Positions 49,157 through 58,117 of a stretch of 64,000 bases of DNA are shown here, piece after piece. The position numbers and the translations under genes were made by a program. Source of the DNA: DATGZH01 sp035297265 (lineage in GTDB: Bacteria > Actinomycetota > Acidimicrobiia > Acidimicrobiales > RAAP-2); assembly GCA_035297265.1 (NCBI GenBank), contig DATGZH010000024.1:13145-77144 (forward strand), given 5' to 3'. Each line of letters starts with the position of its first letter. The stretch's first letter is position 1. The notes under the pieces were generated by a model. The model did not search any database, was not told the origin of the DNA, and saw nothing but the letters and a program-made list of their open reading frames with translations.

Positions 49157-50362
49157 TCAGCTGAGGCGTTCGACCACCATGGCCATGCCCTGGCCACCGC
49201 CGACGCACATGGACTCGAGGCCGATCGTCTGGTTGGCGTCCTCCAACCCGTTGAGCAGCGTCGTCATGATCCGGGCACCGGTCTGGCCGAACGGGTGGCC
49301 GAGGGCGATGGCCCCGCCGTGCACGTTGAGCTTGTCCCACTCGATGCCGAGATGGCGGGCGGACGGGATCACCTGCGCGGCGAACGCCTCGTTGATCTCG
49401 ACGAGGTCGACATCTTCGATCGTCATGCCGGCCCGCTTGAGTGTCTGGCGGCAGGCCTCGACGGGTCCGAGGCCCATGATCTCGGGATTGAGGCCTGACA
49501 CCCCACTGGCCACAATGCGGGCGAGCGGCTCGACCCCGAGCTCACGGGCTCGGGTGTCGCTCATGACGACCACGGCCGCCGCGCCGTCGTTCAACGGGCA
49601 GGCGTTGCCGGCGGTCACGGTGCCGCCCTCGCGGAACACCGGCTGCAGGTTGGCCAGGCCCTCGAGCGTGGTGTTCGGCCGGGGGCCGTCGTCCTTCGTG
49701 ACGACCGTGCCGTCGGGTCGGGTCACCGGGATGATCTCGCGCTCGAAGAAGCCGTTCTCCTGCGAGGCCACGGCCCGCTCCTGGGACAGGAGGGCGAAGC
49801 GGTCCATCTCCTCCCTCGTCACGCCCTCGTACTCGGCGACGTTCTCGGCGGTCTGGCCCATGGCGATGTAGATGTCCGGGAGTCCCGGCGCCGGGCTCCA
49901 GGGCTCGGTGACCTTCGGGGCCCGGGCGGCGGTCCGCGCCCCGGCCTCGGCGAAGAGCGGGTTGTGGGGGCCCGTGTCCGAGGCGCCGAAGCCGTAGCGG
50001 CTCACGGTCTCCACGCCTGCGGCCACGAAGATGTCCCCCTCGCCGGCCTTGATGGCGTGGGCGGCCATGCGGATGGTCTGGAGGGACGAGGAGCAGTAGC
50101 GGTTGACGGTGACGCCGGGCACGTCGTCGAGCCCGGTCATGAGCGCCACCACCCGGGCGACGTTGTAGCCGGCCTCACCCGCCGGCTGGGCGCAGCCGAC
50201 GATCACGTCTTCGACCATCGCCGGCTCGACCTGTGGCACCTTCTCGAGGACGGTCTTCACGACGAGGGCGGCCAGGTCGTCGGGGCGGCAGTCGACGAGC
50301 GAGCCCTTCACGGCTCGTCCGATCGGGGTGCGTCCGGTGGCGACAATGACTGCTTCGGCCAT
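49157..50362 (-). CDS. Acetyl-CoA acetyltransferase / thiolase
   Basis: 401 residues with the full thiolase active site: VNRYCSSSLQ (nucleophile Cys 90), NEAFAAQ, GGAIALGHP (catalytic His) and the C-terminal CVGGGQGMAM (second Cys). It cleaves a 3-ketoacyl-CoA with CoA or condenses two acyl-CoAs. Start ATG with AGAGGAG in good position. The tandem acyl-CoA dehydrogenases at 51.6-54 kb suggest a degradative role in fatty acid or steroid-like side-chain oxidation rather than biosynthesis. Confidence 0.95.
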   Translation of the reverse strand: MAEAVIVATGRTPIGRAVKGSLVDCRPDDLAALVVKTVLEKVPQVEPAMVEDVIVGCAQPAGEAGYNVARVVALMTGLDDVPGVTVNRYCSSSLQTIRMAAHAIKAGEGDIFVAAGVETVSRYGFGASDTGPHNPLFAEAGARTAARAPKVTEPWSPAPGLPDIYIAMGQTAENVAEYEGVTREEMDRFALLSQERAVASQENGFFEREIIPVTRPDGTVVTKDDGPRPNTTLEGLANLQPVFREGGTVTAGNACPLNDGAAAVVVMSDTRARELGVEPLARIVASGVSGLNPEIMGLGPVEACRQTLKRAGMTIEDVDLVEINEAFAAQVIPSARHLGIEWDKLNVHGGAIALGHPFGQTGARIMTTLLNGLEDANQTIGLESMCVGGGQGMAMVVERLS

Positions 50363-50426
50363 GGCTCAGCTCCTCTTTCTCGACGGGCCCCGTCGGCGTC
50401 AGCCGTCCTGTCTGGCGTGACCTCGT

Positions 50427-50447
50427 GCCGGGCGCTCCTGCCCCGGC
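50427..50447 (-). terminator. Weak hairpin downstream of the FkbM methyltransferase gene
   Basis: GCCGGG and CCCGGC arms (six pairs) with a nine-base loop, about 30 bases past the FkbM stop and before the thiolase gene. Such stems are frequent by chance at this GC content. Confidence 0.3.
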
Positions 50448-50478
50448 GCAGGCCGACGATTTGGCGGTCCCGGGCAGG

Positions 50479-51306
50479 CTACCGGTCGGGACGCGTCTCG
50501 GTGGCCGGTCCGCTGCCCCCGAGCGTCGTCGGACGCCAGCCGAGGCGGGTGACCACCTCGACGAGCCGGTGACCGTCGGGCAGGAGGAGCTGGTTCGGAC
50601 TCTTCCGGGGCGGCCCGAACACGCCGTAGCCGGCAGGCACCTCGCTCAGGCCGCCGAGGAACACCTCGGCCAGGATCGGGGGACGGAAGTCCTCGATGAC
50701 CCGGCGAGCACCGGCGAGGACCCGGCCCTCGGCGCCTTCGACGTCCATCTTGATGAAGTCCACACGGGTGAGGCCCTCCCATTCGACGAGCCGGTCGAGG
50801 TCGACGGTGAGAACGGTGAACGACGGGGCGCCCGAGCTGCGCTCGGGCACGAGGCTGAAGGAGTTGGGCTTCCGGTGGTGCTCGTAAAAGGCAAGGGGCG
50901 CGCAGCTGTCGGACGCCGCGAGGCCGCGGAGCCGAACGTTGCCCAGCCGGTTCCGCCGCACATTGCGGTCGAGAACCTCGAGCATTTGGGGATTGGGCTC
51001 GAGGCTCACCACCATGCCCTCCGGGCCGACCCGGCGAGCGGCGAGCAGGGTGTAGACGCCGCTGTTGGCCCCGATGTCGAAGACGACGTCGCCCGGCGAG
51101 AGGAGGGAGTCGATGATGCCGAGCTCGGGCTCGAGCGCCTCGCCGTAGACGAAGATGCCCCGACCGCCCCAGCCCCGCCGGTTGGGTCCGACGAACACGA
51201 GGCCGTTCGACAGCTGGCGCCGGAGCGGCACCTGGGGCGGCAGCAGGGCGCAGATCACCATCCGTCCGAGGTGGGGGTCGCGTAGCCGCTCGGCGAGGCG
51301 CGTCAC
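50479..51306 (-). CDS. FkbM family methyltransferase
   Basis: 275 residues with a Rossmann SAM site: VVFDIGANSGVYTLLAA (motif I), VVSLEPNPQML (acidic strand end), and FIKMDVEGAEG, the motif that defines the FkbM family. These enzymes O-methylate sugars or polyketides. With glycan genes on both sides, methylation of a sugar residue is the likeliest role. GTG start; no in-frame start upstream looks better. A 322-bp gap precedes it, and it is divergent from the acyl-CoA dehydrogenases. Confidence 0.9.
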   Translation of the reverse strand: MTRLAERLRDPHLGRMVICALLPPQVPLRRQLSNGLVFVGPNRRGWGGRGIFVYGEALEPELGIIDSLLSPGDVVFDIGANSGVYTLLAARRVGPEGMVVSLEPNPQMLEVLDRNVRRNRLGNVRLRGLAASDSCAPLAFYEHHRKPNSFSLVPERSSGAPSFTVLTVDLDRLVEWEGLTRVDFIKMDVEGAEGRVLAGARRVIEDFRPPILAEVFLGGLSEVPAGYGVFGPPRKSPNQLLLPDGHRLVEVVTRLGWRPTTLGGSGPATETRPDR

Positions 51307-51628
51307 CTGGTCTCCGAGCCGGCGCGCCTTGGCCGGCGCCGGGCGTCGACGCCGAGGTGGATGGACATCCGTGCTGGTCTCCTTGGCTCCGTCTGGCTCG
51401 GTCGGCCGGCTTTCTGCCCTCGAACGGCCGGGTCGCTCCGCCCATCTTCGAGTCGGTCGGGCCGGCGCAGCGGCCGGTCGATCGACCCGGCAGGCTACCG
51501 GCCGCCCTCATCCGCCGACAGCGGTCCGCCCCGCCGAGCCCCGACTCGCCGGTGGTGGGCCCAGCGGCGTCTCTGTAACGTGTTCCAGGCTGTCGGCGGC
51601 CGAGGGGCGGCCGCCGTCGGGAGGCGCG
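51307..51628. other. 322-bp divergent intergenic region
   Basis: No gene seen; the only frames across it are shadows with poor codon patterns. Towards the right end TAACGT (51576-51581) is a possible -10 for the acyl-CoA dehydrogenase gene, giving a leader of about 40 bases that carries GGGAGG. I see no promoter I trust for the leftward methyltransferase gene and no clear palindrome. Confidence 0.5.
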
Positions 51629-52804
51629 ATGCAGATCGGCTACAGCGAAGAGCAGGAGGCCCTCCGCCAGGAGCTCCGGGCCTACTACCAGCGGCTGCTC
51701 ACGCCCGAGGTCGAGGCGGGGCTCGCCGAGGGCGAGGGCGTGGGGCCGGTCTCGAAGCAGGTCGTCCGCCAGATGGGCAAAGACGGCTGGCTCGGCATCG
51801 GCTGGCCGAAGGAGTACGGCGGTCAGGGGCGCTCGGCCATCGAGCAGTTCATCTTCTTCGACGAGTCGATGCGCTCGGGGGCACCCGTGCCCATGCTCAC
51901 GATCAACACGGTCGGCCCGACGATCATGGAGTTCGGCACGGACGAGCAGAAGCAGTTCTTCCTGCCGAAGATCCTCGGCGGCGAGATCCACTTCTGCATC
52001 GGCTACAGCGAGCCCAACGCCGGCACCGACCTGGCGGCGCTCACCACCCGGGCCGTGCGTGACGGCGAGGAGTACGTCATCAACGGCCAGAAGCTCTTCA
52101 CCAGCCTGGCCAGGGGGGCCGACTACGTGTGGCTGGCCACGCGCACCGACCCGGAGGCGCCGAAGCACGCCGGGATCTCGATCTTCGTCGTCCCGATGGA
52201 CACACCGGGCATCCGGGTGGTGCCCATGCACCTCCTCAGCACCCACAACATCAACTACGTCTTCTACGAGGACGTGCGGGTGCCGGCCACCGCCCTCGTG
52301 GGTGGGGAGAACAACGGCTGGAACCTCATCACGAGCCAGCTCAACCGGGAGCGGGTCACGCTGTGCGCGCCCGGGATCATCGAGCGGCTCCTGCACGACG
52401 TCCGGGCGTGGGCCCAGGCCACGAAGCTCCCCGACGGGCGCCGGGTGGTCGACCAGGAGTGGGTGCGCGAGCACCTCGCCCGGGTCCACGCCGAGCTCGA
52501 GTACCTGCGCCTCCTCAACTGGAAGGTCGCATGGATGGCCACCCAGGGGAAGCTCGACGTGGCCGACGCCTCGAGCATCAAGGTCTTCGGCACCGAGTTC
52601 TACCTCCGGGCGTTCCGGGCCCTGGCCGAGATCATCGGACCGGCGGCCTACCTCCAGCGCGGCTCACCGGCCGCGGTGCTCGCCGGCCGGATCGAGACCT
52701 ACCGCCGCTCGATGATCATCCTCACCTTCGGGGGCGGGACGAACGAGATCCAGCGCGACCTGATCGCCATCTTCGGCCTGGGCATGCCCCGGTCGCTCCG
52801 CTGA
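51629..52804 (+). CDS. Acyl-CoA dehydrogenase (first of a tandem pair)
   Basis: 391 residues from ATG 51629, preceded by GGGAGG; the longer frame from 51155 runs through the intergenic gap and is rejected. The FAD/substrate-binding middle domain has YSEPNAGTDLAAL and the C-terminal helical domain ends with FGGGTNEIQRD. It oxidises an acyl-CoA to the 2-enoyl-CoA, passing electrons to ETF. Tandem acyl-CoA dehydrogenase genes in Actinomycetota commonly encode alpha2beta2 heterotetramers (FadE28/FadE29 type, for short side-chain steroid CoAs); the 25-bp spacing here fits that, but the substrate is inferred. Confidence 0.92.
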   Translation: MQIGYSEEQEALRQELRAYYQRLLTPEVEAGLAEGEGVGPVSKQVVRQMGKDGWLGIGWPKEYGGQGRSAIEQFIFFDESMRSGAPVPMLTINTVGPTIMEFGTDEQKQFFLPKILGGEIHFCIGYSEPNAGTDLAALTTRAVRDGEEYVINGQKLFTSLARGADYVWLATRTDPEAPKHAGISIFVVPMDTPGIRVVPMHLLSTHNINYVFYEDVRVPATALVGGENNGWNLITSQLNRERVTLCAPGIIERLLHDVRAWAQATKLPDGRRVVDQEWVREHLARVHAELEYLRLLNWKVAWMATQGKLDVADASSIKVFGTEFYLRAFRALAEIIGPAAYLQRGSPAAVLAGRIETYRRSMIILTFGGGTNEIQRDLIAIFGLGMPRSLR

Positions 52805-52829
52805 GCGCCGGGACGAGGGAGAGAGCGTC

Positions 52830-53993
52830 ATGGACTTCGAGTACAGCGAGGAGCAAGAGGCCGTCCGGCAGCTGGCCGAGCAGATCTTCGGCGATCGGGC
52901 CAGTCACGAGCGGCTGAAGGAGGTCGAGGCAGCGGCCGGCGAGGAAGGGCCCTTCGACCAAGAGCTCTGGTCGTCGCTCGCCGAGTCCGGCCTCCTCGGC
53001 ATAGGTCTCCAGGAGGACGTCGGCGGCGCCGGTCTCGACTTCGTGGCCGTGGGCCTCGTGCTCGAGGCGGCGGGGCGCACGGCGGCCCACGTCCCGGTGG
53101 CCGAGACGATGGCCTTCGCCGGACCGACCCTCGACCGCTTCGGCACGGCCGAGCAACGACAGGCCTGGCTGCCGGGGGCGGCCCGGGGCGACGCCGTGCT
53201 GACCGCGGCGCTCGCCGAGCTCGTCGGCGACGTCGTCGTGAGCGGCGGGTCCGACCCGGCCACGACGGCCACCCGCTCGGACCCGGGCACATGGCGCCTC
53301 GACGGGACGAAGGCCTGCGTGCCGGCGGGGCTCGTGGCCGACCTCTTCCTCGTCCCGGCGTCGCTCGCCGTGGACGGCGGGGAACCCGCCGGGAGGGCCG
53401 TCTTCTTGGTGCCGGCCAGCGCGCCGGGCCTCACTCGCACCCGCCAGGACGGCCCGCTGCGGCCCGAGGCCCTGGTCGAGCTGTCCGGCGTCGAGGTGAA
53501 GGACGACGACATCCTCGGCGGGCCGTCGGCCGACGCCGCGGCGGTCCTGCAGCATCTGAGCGAGCACGCCGTCGCCGGTCTGTGCGTCGTCGAAGCCGGG
53601 GCCTGCCAGGCCACGGTGAGGCTGATCGCCGAGTACACGAAGACCCGCGAGCAGTTCGGCAAGCCCATCGCCACGTTCCAGGCGGTGGGGCAGCGGGCCG
53701 CCGACGCCTACGTCGACGCCGAGGCCGTCCGCCTCACGGCCTGGCAGGCGGCCTGGCGCCTCTCGGCCGGACTCCCGGCCGTGGCCGAGGTGGCGACCGC
53801 CAAGTTCTGGGCGGCCGACGGCGGCCAGCGGGTGGTTCACGCGGCGGCCCACCTCCACGGGGGGGTGGGCGTCGACCGTGACTACCCGCTGCACCGCTAC
53901 TTCCTCCTCACCGAGCAGATCGAGCTCACCCTGGGCGGGGCCACCGAGAGCCTGCTGCGCCTGGGCGCCCTCCTCGCCAACGACCCCGCCTGA
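52830..53993 (+). CDS. Acyl-CoA dehydrogenase (second of a tandem pair)
   Basis: 387 residues; starts MDFEYSEEQEAVRQL, the usual N-terminal helix of the family, after GAGGGAGAGAG. The middle domain is divergent (no clear Y-x-x-T-E-P segment), while the C-terminal part keeps TKTREQFGKPIATFQAV and HLHGGVGVDRDYPLHRYF. Loss of motifs in one partner is typical of heteromeric acyl-CoA dehydrogenases in which each subunit supplies part of the active site. Translated with the preceding dehydrogenase. Together with the thiolase at 49 kb this suggests a beta-oxidation module. Confidence 0.9.
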   Translation: MDFEYSEEQEAVRQLAEQIFGDRASHERLKEVEAAAGEEGPFDQELWSSLAESGLLGIGLQEDVGGAGLDFVAVGLVLEAAGRTAAHVPVAETMAFAGPTLDRFGTAEQRQAWLPGAARGDAVLTAALAELVGDVVVSGGSDPATTATRSDPGTWRLDGTKACVPAGLVADLFLVPASLAVDGGEPAGRAVFLVPASAPGLTRTRQDGPLRPEALVELSGVEVKDDDILGGPSADAAAVLQHLSEHAVAGLCVVEAGACQATVRLIAEYTKTREQFGKPIATFQAVGQRAADAYVDAEAVRLTAWQAAWRLSAGLPAVAEVATAKFWAADGGQRVVHAAAHLHGGVGVDRDYPLHRYFLLTEQIELTLGGATESLLRLGALLANDPA

Positions 53994-54042
53994 GGCCCGA
54001 CCCTCGACTGCCGGTGCGTCACCCGACGACCGGTTCGCCGCC

Positions 54043-55620
54043 GTGAACCGGGGACGGGTCGACCGGCGGGCCGGGGTCCTCGCCCCGCTCCTCGTCCTGA
54101 CCCTCGTCGCCGCGGCCTGTGGCCGCGGCTCGACGCCGCCGGCCCAGGTCGAACGGGTGTCCGGTGGGCCGACCGGCAGCTACGTCGTGAACCCGGGCGT
54201 GCACAAGATCAAGCACATCATCGTGATCATGCAGGAGAACCGGTCGTTCGACTCCTACTTCGGCACCTTCCCCGGGGCCGACGGCATCCCGATGCAGGGC
54301 GGCGTGCCCACGGCGTGCGTCACCGACCCGGCGTCGGGCACGTGCGTCGCGCCCTACGTCGACCACGCCGACGTGAACGGAGGCGGCCCCCACTCGGCAC
54401 CGAACGCGGTTGCCGACGTCAATGGTGGCCAGATGAACGGCTTCATCGGCCAGGCCGAGCTGGGGCGCAGGGGCTGCCTCGTGCCGACCGATCCGGCCTG
54501 CACCAACTCGGCCAAGCCCGATGTCATGGGCTACCACGTTGAGAGCGACATCCCGAACTACTGGACCTACGCCAAGGACTTCGTCCTGCAGGACCACCTG
54601 TTCGAGCCGAACGCCTCGTGGAGCCTCCCGGCCCACCTGTTCTTGGTGTCGGAGTGGTCCGCCTATTGCACGGAGGCCGACAACCCGTCGAGCTGTGTGA
54701 ACGCCCTCCAGACGAGGCCGGCCGAGCGGCCCCCGAGCGCGCCGGCGGTCTACGGCGGCGAGGCCGGCCCCAAGAACGGTGGCGGCAACCCCAAGCACGC
54801 CAACCGGCGACGGGCCGCCGGGCAGCCCATCTACGCCTGGACCGACCTCACGTACCTGCTCGACAAGCACCACGTCAGCTGGGCCTACTACGTGGTGAGC
54901 GGAACCGAGCCCGACTGTGAGAACCCGGCGGCCGAGACGTGCGCCCCGGTCGACCAGAACGCCAACACGCCGGGGATATGGAACCCCTTGCCCTGGTTCG
55001 ACACCGTGCAGGCCGACCACCAGCTCGGCAACATCCAGTCGGTCGACCGCTTCTACGAGGCGGCCAAGAAGGGGACGCTGCCGGCGGTCTCGTGGGTGAC
55101 CCCCTCGGGAGAGGTGAGCGAGCACCCACCGGCGCCGGTCAGCTACGGGCAGAGCTACGTGACCAGCCTGATCGACGCGGTGATGCGCAGCCCGGACTGG
55201 GACTCGAGCGCCATCTTCTTGGCCTGGGACGACTGGGGCGGCTTCTACGACCATGTCGTGCCGCCGACGGTGGACGTGAACGGCTACGGGCTGCGGGTCC
55301 CCGGCATCGTGATCAGCCCCTACGCCAAGCGGGGCTACGTCGACCACCAGACGCTCAGCTTCGACGCCTACGACAAGTTCATCGAGGACGACTTCCTCGG
55401 CGGCCAGCGCCTCGACCCGGCGACCGACGGCCGGCCCGACCCGCGCCCGACCGTCCGCGAGAACGTGAAGATCCTCGGCAACCTGGCGGCGGACTTCAAC
55501 TTCGACCAGCCGCCGCGCCCCCCGGTGCTCCTCCCGGTCCATCCGAGGACCACGCTCACCGGCACCCCGGACCCGAGCCAGCTGTCGGCGGCGGCGAAGG
55601 CACCCGATCCCGACGGCTGA
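54043..55620 (+). CDS. Secreted phosphoesterase lipoprotein (phospholipase C / acid phosphatase family)
   Basis: 525 residues from GTG 54043, the start that gives a lipoprotein signal with LVAAAC (lipid Cys 26). The phosphoesterase domain opens with IVIMQENRSFDSYFG (metal ligand Glu 65 and neighbours) and continues with DHLFEPNASWSLPAHLF, WAYYVVSG, and FLAWDDWGGFYDHVVPP, the late metal-binding motif of the PlcC/AcpA family. Such enzymes release phosphate or phosphocholine-type head groups outside the cell, which could feed the Pst importer at 18-29 kb, although the two are far apart. The longer frame from 53878 overlaps the dehydrogenase gene and is rejected. Confidence 0.88.
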   Translation: MNRGRVDRRAGVLAPLLVLTLVAAACGRGSTPPAQVERVSGGPTGSYVVNPGVHKIKHIIVIMQENRSFDSYFGTFPGADGIPMQGGVPTACVTDPASGTCVAPYVDHADVNGGGPHSAPNAVADVNGGQMNGFIGQAELGRRGCLVPTDPACTNSAKPDVMGYHVESDIPNYWTYAKDFVLQDHLFEPNASWSLPAHLFLVSEWSAYCTEADNPSSCVNALQTRPAERPPSAPAVYGGEAGPKNGGGNPKHANRRRAAGQPIYAWTDLTYLLDKHHVSWAYYVVSGTEPDCENPAAETCAPVDQNANTPGIWNPLPWFDTVQADHQLGNIQSVDRFYEAAKKGTLPAVSWVTPSGEVSEHPPAPVSYGQSYVTSLIDAVMRSPDWDSSAIFLAWDDWGGFYDHVVPPTVDVNGYGLRVPGIVISPYAKRGYVDHQTLSFDAYDKFIEDDFLGGQRLDPATDGRPDPRPTVRENVKILGNLAADFNFDQPPRPPVLLPVHPRTTLTGTPDPSQLSAAAKAPDPDG

Positions 55621-55714
55621 CGCCGGACCGAGCACGATCGATCCCCGTTCGACTATGACTGGGGCGGCCCGCGCCTCTGCGCCCACCGGTCGCCGCGGGC
55701 CCTTCGGGGGGACG

Positions 55715-56530
55715 ATGGCAGATCCGAGTTCGGAGGGCCTCCGGGTCGAACGGGTCACCGTCCGGTTCGGCGGACTCACGGCACTCGACGAGGTGTCGTT
55801 CGAGGCCCGCCGGGGCGAGATCGTGGGGGTCATCGGGCCGAACGGCGCCGGCAAAACCACCGTCTTCAACGTGATCTGCGGCTTTCTCCGTCCGACGTCG
55901 GGGAGCATCTGGCTCGACGGCCGCCGCCTCCAGCACCACCACCCCCACGACCTCACCAGGCTCGGCATCGCCCGGACCCTGCAAGGTGTGGGCCTGTGCG
56001 CCGGGCTGAGCACCGTAGAGAACGTGATGACGGGGGCCCAGGCGAGGGTCCGGGCCGACCTGGTCTCGGGGTTGCTGGGGGCCTGGCGCTCGAGCCGCGA
56101 GGAGACGACGCTGCGGGAGCGGGCGCACGAGCTTCTCGACCGGCTGCACATCGCCCGTTACGCCGACGCCTATCCGTCCATGCTCCCCTACGGCATCCGC
56201 AAACGCGCCGCGCTGGCCCGGGCGCTCTTCTCGGAGCCCACGATGCTGCTCCTCGACGAGCCGGCGAGCGGGCTGTCTTCCGACGACATGGACGAGCTCA
56301 GCGAGCTCCTCCGGTCGCTCCGTTCGACGACGGGCGTGGTCCTCGTCGAGCACCACATGGACCTCGTGATGTCGCTGTGCGACCGCCTCGTGGTGCTCGA
56401 CTTCGGCCGGGTCATCGCCGCCGGCCCGCCCGACGAGATCCGGGACGACCCCGAGGTGACGACGGCCTATCTGGGCGAAGCGGTGCAGGAACTGCCGAGC
56501 GAGACGACAGCGGGCGGCGACGTTGCTTGA
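55715..56530 (+). CDS. livG: Branched-chain amino acid-type ABC transporter ATP-binding protein (LivG)
   Basis: 271 residues from ATG 55715, after a GGGGGG run; the ATG at 55655 lacks a binding site. Walker A GPNGAGKTT (41-49), Q-loop region RTLQGVGL, a signature reading LPYGIRKRAALARAL (the LivG-type variant of LSGGQ) and Walker B MLLLDEP are present, with switch His in VEHHMD. Pairs with LivF as the two ATPases of a HAAT-family importer. Its last codons overlap the livF start by eight bases. First gene of a complete livG-F-H-M-K set. Confidence 0.92.
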   Translation: MADPSSEGLRVERVTVRFGGLTALDEVSFEARRGEIVGVIGPNGAGKTTVFNVICGFLRPTSGSIWLDGRRLQHHHPHDLTRLGIARTLQGVGLCAGLSTVENVMTGAQARVRADLVSGLLGAWRSSREETTLRERAHELLDRLHIARYADAYPSMLPYGIRKRAALARALFSEPTMLLLDEPASGLSSDDMDELSELLRSLRSTTGVVLVEHHMDLVMSLCDRLVVLDFGRVIAAGPPDEIRDDPEVTTAYLGEAVQELPSETTAGGDVA

Positions 56531-57230
56531 GGTCGATGACGTCTCGGTCAGCTACGGGGCGGTCCAGGCGCTCTCCGACGTGTCGATGTCGGCCGAACCG
56601 GGGGCGGTCACCGCGGTGCTCGGGGCCAACGGCGCCGGGAAGACCACCCTCCTGCGGGCCATCACCGGCCTCGTCCGCCCGCGCTCGGGCACCGTCCGCT
56701 TCAACTCGCGCCAGCTGACCGGGCGCTCGGTCGAGGACATCGTCCGGAGCGGCGTGTCCCACGTCCCCGAGGGCGGCTCGGTCATCGCCGAGCTCACCGT
56801 CGAGGAGAACCTCCGGCTCGGGGCGCTCTGGCGCTTCGGCCGGCGGGAGCGCCAGCAGGAGCTCGAGCGGATCTACGAGCTCTTCCCGGCGCTGTCGCGC
56901 CGGTCGGGGCAGATGGCCTCGACGCTGTCGGGCGGGGAGCGCCAGATGCTGGCCATCGGGCGGGCCCTCGTGGCCCGTCCGGCGCTCCTCCTCCTCGACG
57001 AGCCGTCGCTCGGCCTCGCCCCCCTGGTGACGGCCCAGCTCATGGGGGTCCTCCACCAGCTCACCGTCGACTCCGACCTCACCGTGGTGCTCGTGGAACA
57101 GAACGCCCGCAGTGCCCTGTCCATCGCCACCTGGGCGATCGTGATCAACCTCGGCCGGATCGTGGTGGCCGACGAGGCGGCCCGGGTGGCCGCCGACAGC
57201 GACCTGCGCCACCACTTCCTCGGCTTCTGA
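56523..57230 (+). CDS. livF: Branched-chain amino acid-type ABC transporter ATP-binding protein (LivF)
   Basis: 235 residues, TTG start inside the end of livG. Walker A GANGAGKTT (34-42), the LivF-like HVPEGGSVIAELTVEENL segment, signature LSGGERQML, Walker B LLLLDEPSLGLAP and switch region VEQNARSAL are intact. Second ATPase of the importer; both ATPases face the cytoplasm and drive LivH/LivM. livH follows after eight bases. Confidence 0.94.
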   Translation: MLEVDDVSVSYGAVQALSDVSMSAEPGAVTAVLGANGAGKTTLLRAITGLVRPRSGTVRFNSRQLTGRSVEDIVRSGVSHVPEGGSVIAELTVEENLRLGALWRFGRRERQQELERIYELFPALSRRSGQMASTLSGGERQMLAIGRALVARPALLLLDEPSLGLAPLVTAQLMGVLHQLTVDSDLTVVLVEQNARSALSIATWAIVINLGRIVVADEAARVAADSDLRHHFLGF

Positions 57231-57238
57231 GAGGGCCC

Positions 57239-58117
57239 GTGCAACTCTTCGTCAACATCACGCTGGGCGGGGTGGCCAACGGCATGATCTTCGCCTCGGT
57301 GGCGCTCGCCCTCGTGCTGATCTTCCGATCCACCAACATCGTGAACTTCGCCCAGGGCGCGATGGCGATGCTCACGACGTTCATCGCCTTCAGTGTGCTC
57401 TCTGGCGGCGGGAGCTACTGGGTGGCCTTCGTCGTCGCCTTGGCCTGTGGCTTCGTCCTCGGCGGTGTGGTCCAGCTCGTGTTCATTCGACCGGTGCAGG
57501 AAAAGCCGCCGCTCAACGCCGTCATCATCACGTTCGGGCTACTGATCCTGCTCGAAGGGATCGCCGGCGCGGTCTGGGGCAACACCAACCGGGGCTTCCC
57601 CGCAGCCGTCTCCCAGGCGGGCATCCAGATCGGGAGCACGAAGGTGGCCTTCTCCCACTTCGACCTCTTCATCGTCGGCGCCGTCCTCGTCCTCATGGTC
57701 CTCATGCTCGTGCTGTTCCGCTTCACGAACCTGGGGCTGCGCATGCGGGCTTCGGCCTTCGCCCCCGAGATCGCCCGGCTGCTCGGGGTGCGGGTCCAGC
57801 GGCTGCTCACGCTGGGCTGGGCGTTGGCCGCCGTAGCCGGGTCGCTCGCCGGGCTCCTCGTCGCCCCCACGAGCTCGTTCTCCCCCTATTACATGGACCT
57901 CGTCCTCGTCTACGCCTTCACCGCGGCGGTGATCGGGGGGCTCGACAGCCCGTTCGGGGCACTGGTCGGCGGGCTGGTGACGGGCCTCGTCCTCGCCTAC
58001 GTCGGCGGCTACATCGGGAGCGGCCTCGAGCCGATCGCCGCCCTGCTCCTCGTCATCGTGACGCTGATGCTCCGGCCCCAGGGCCTCTTCTCCCGGCCCC
58101 GGGCCCGGAGGGTGTGA
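57239..58117 (+). CDS. livH: Branched-chain amino acid-type ABC transporter permease (LivH)
   Basis: 292 residues, about eight helices. N-terminal GGVANGMIFASVALALVLIFRSTNIVNFAQGAMAM-type region is characteristic of LivH (read here in short pieces: GGVANGMIF, STNIVNFAQG). The coupling-loop segment RASAFAPEIARLLGV, where the usual ASxDxExA varies, and GGLDSPFGALVGGLVTGL near the end complete the family pattern. Forms the membrane channel with LivM. GTG start; the TGA stop overlaps the livM GTG. Confidence 0.92.
   Translation: MQLFVNITLGGVANGMIFASVALALVLIFRSTNIVNFAQGAMAMLTTFIAFSVLSGGGSYWVAFVVALACGFVLGGVVQLVFIRPVQEKPPLNAVIITFGLLILLEGIAGAVWGNTNRGFPAAVSQAGIQIGSTKVAFSHFDLFIVGAVLVLMVLMLVLFRFTNLGLRMRASAFAPEIARLLGVRVQRLLTLGWALAAVAGSLAGLLVAPTSSFSPYYMDLVLVYAFTAAVIGGLDSPFGALVGGLVTGLVLAYVGGYIGSGLEPIAALLLVIVTLMLRPQGLFSRPRARRV

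Noticed and set aside
50399..52489. 696-codon minus-strand frame across the methyltransferase and first acyl-CoA dehydrogenase genes
   Set aside because: It lies antisense to the acyl-CoA dehydrogenase gene and in another frame of the methyltransferase gene, both of which have clear catalytic motifs.
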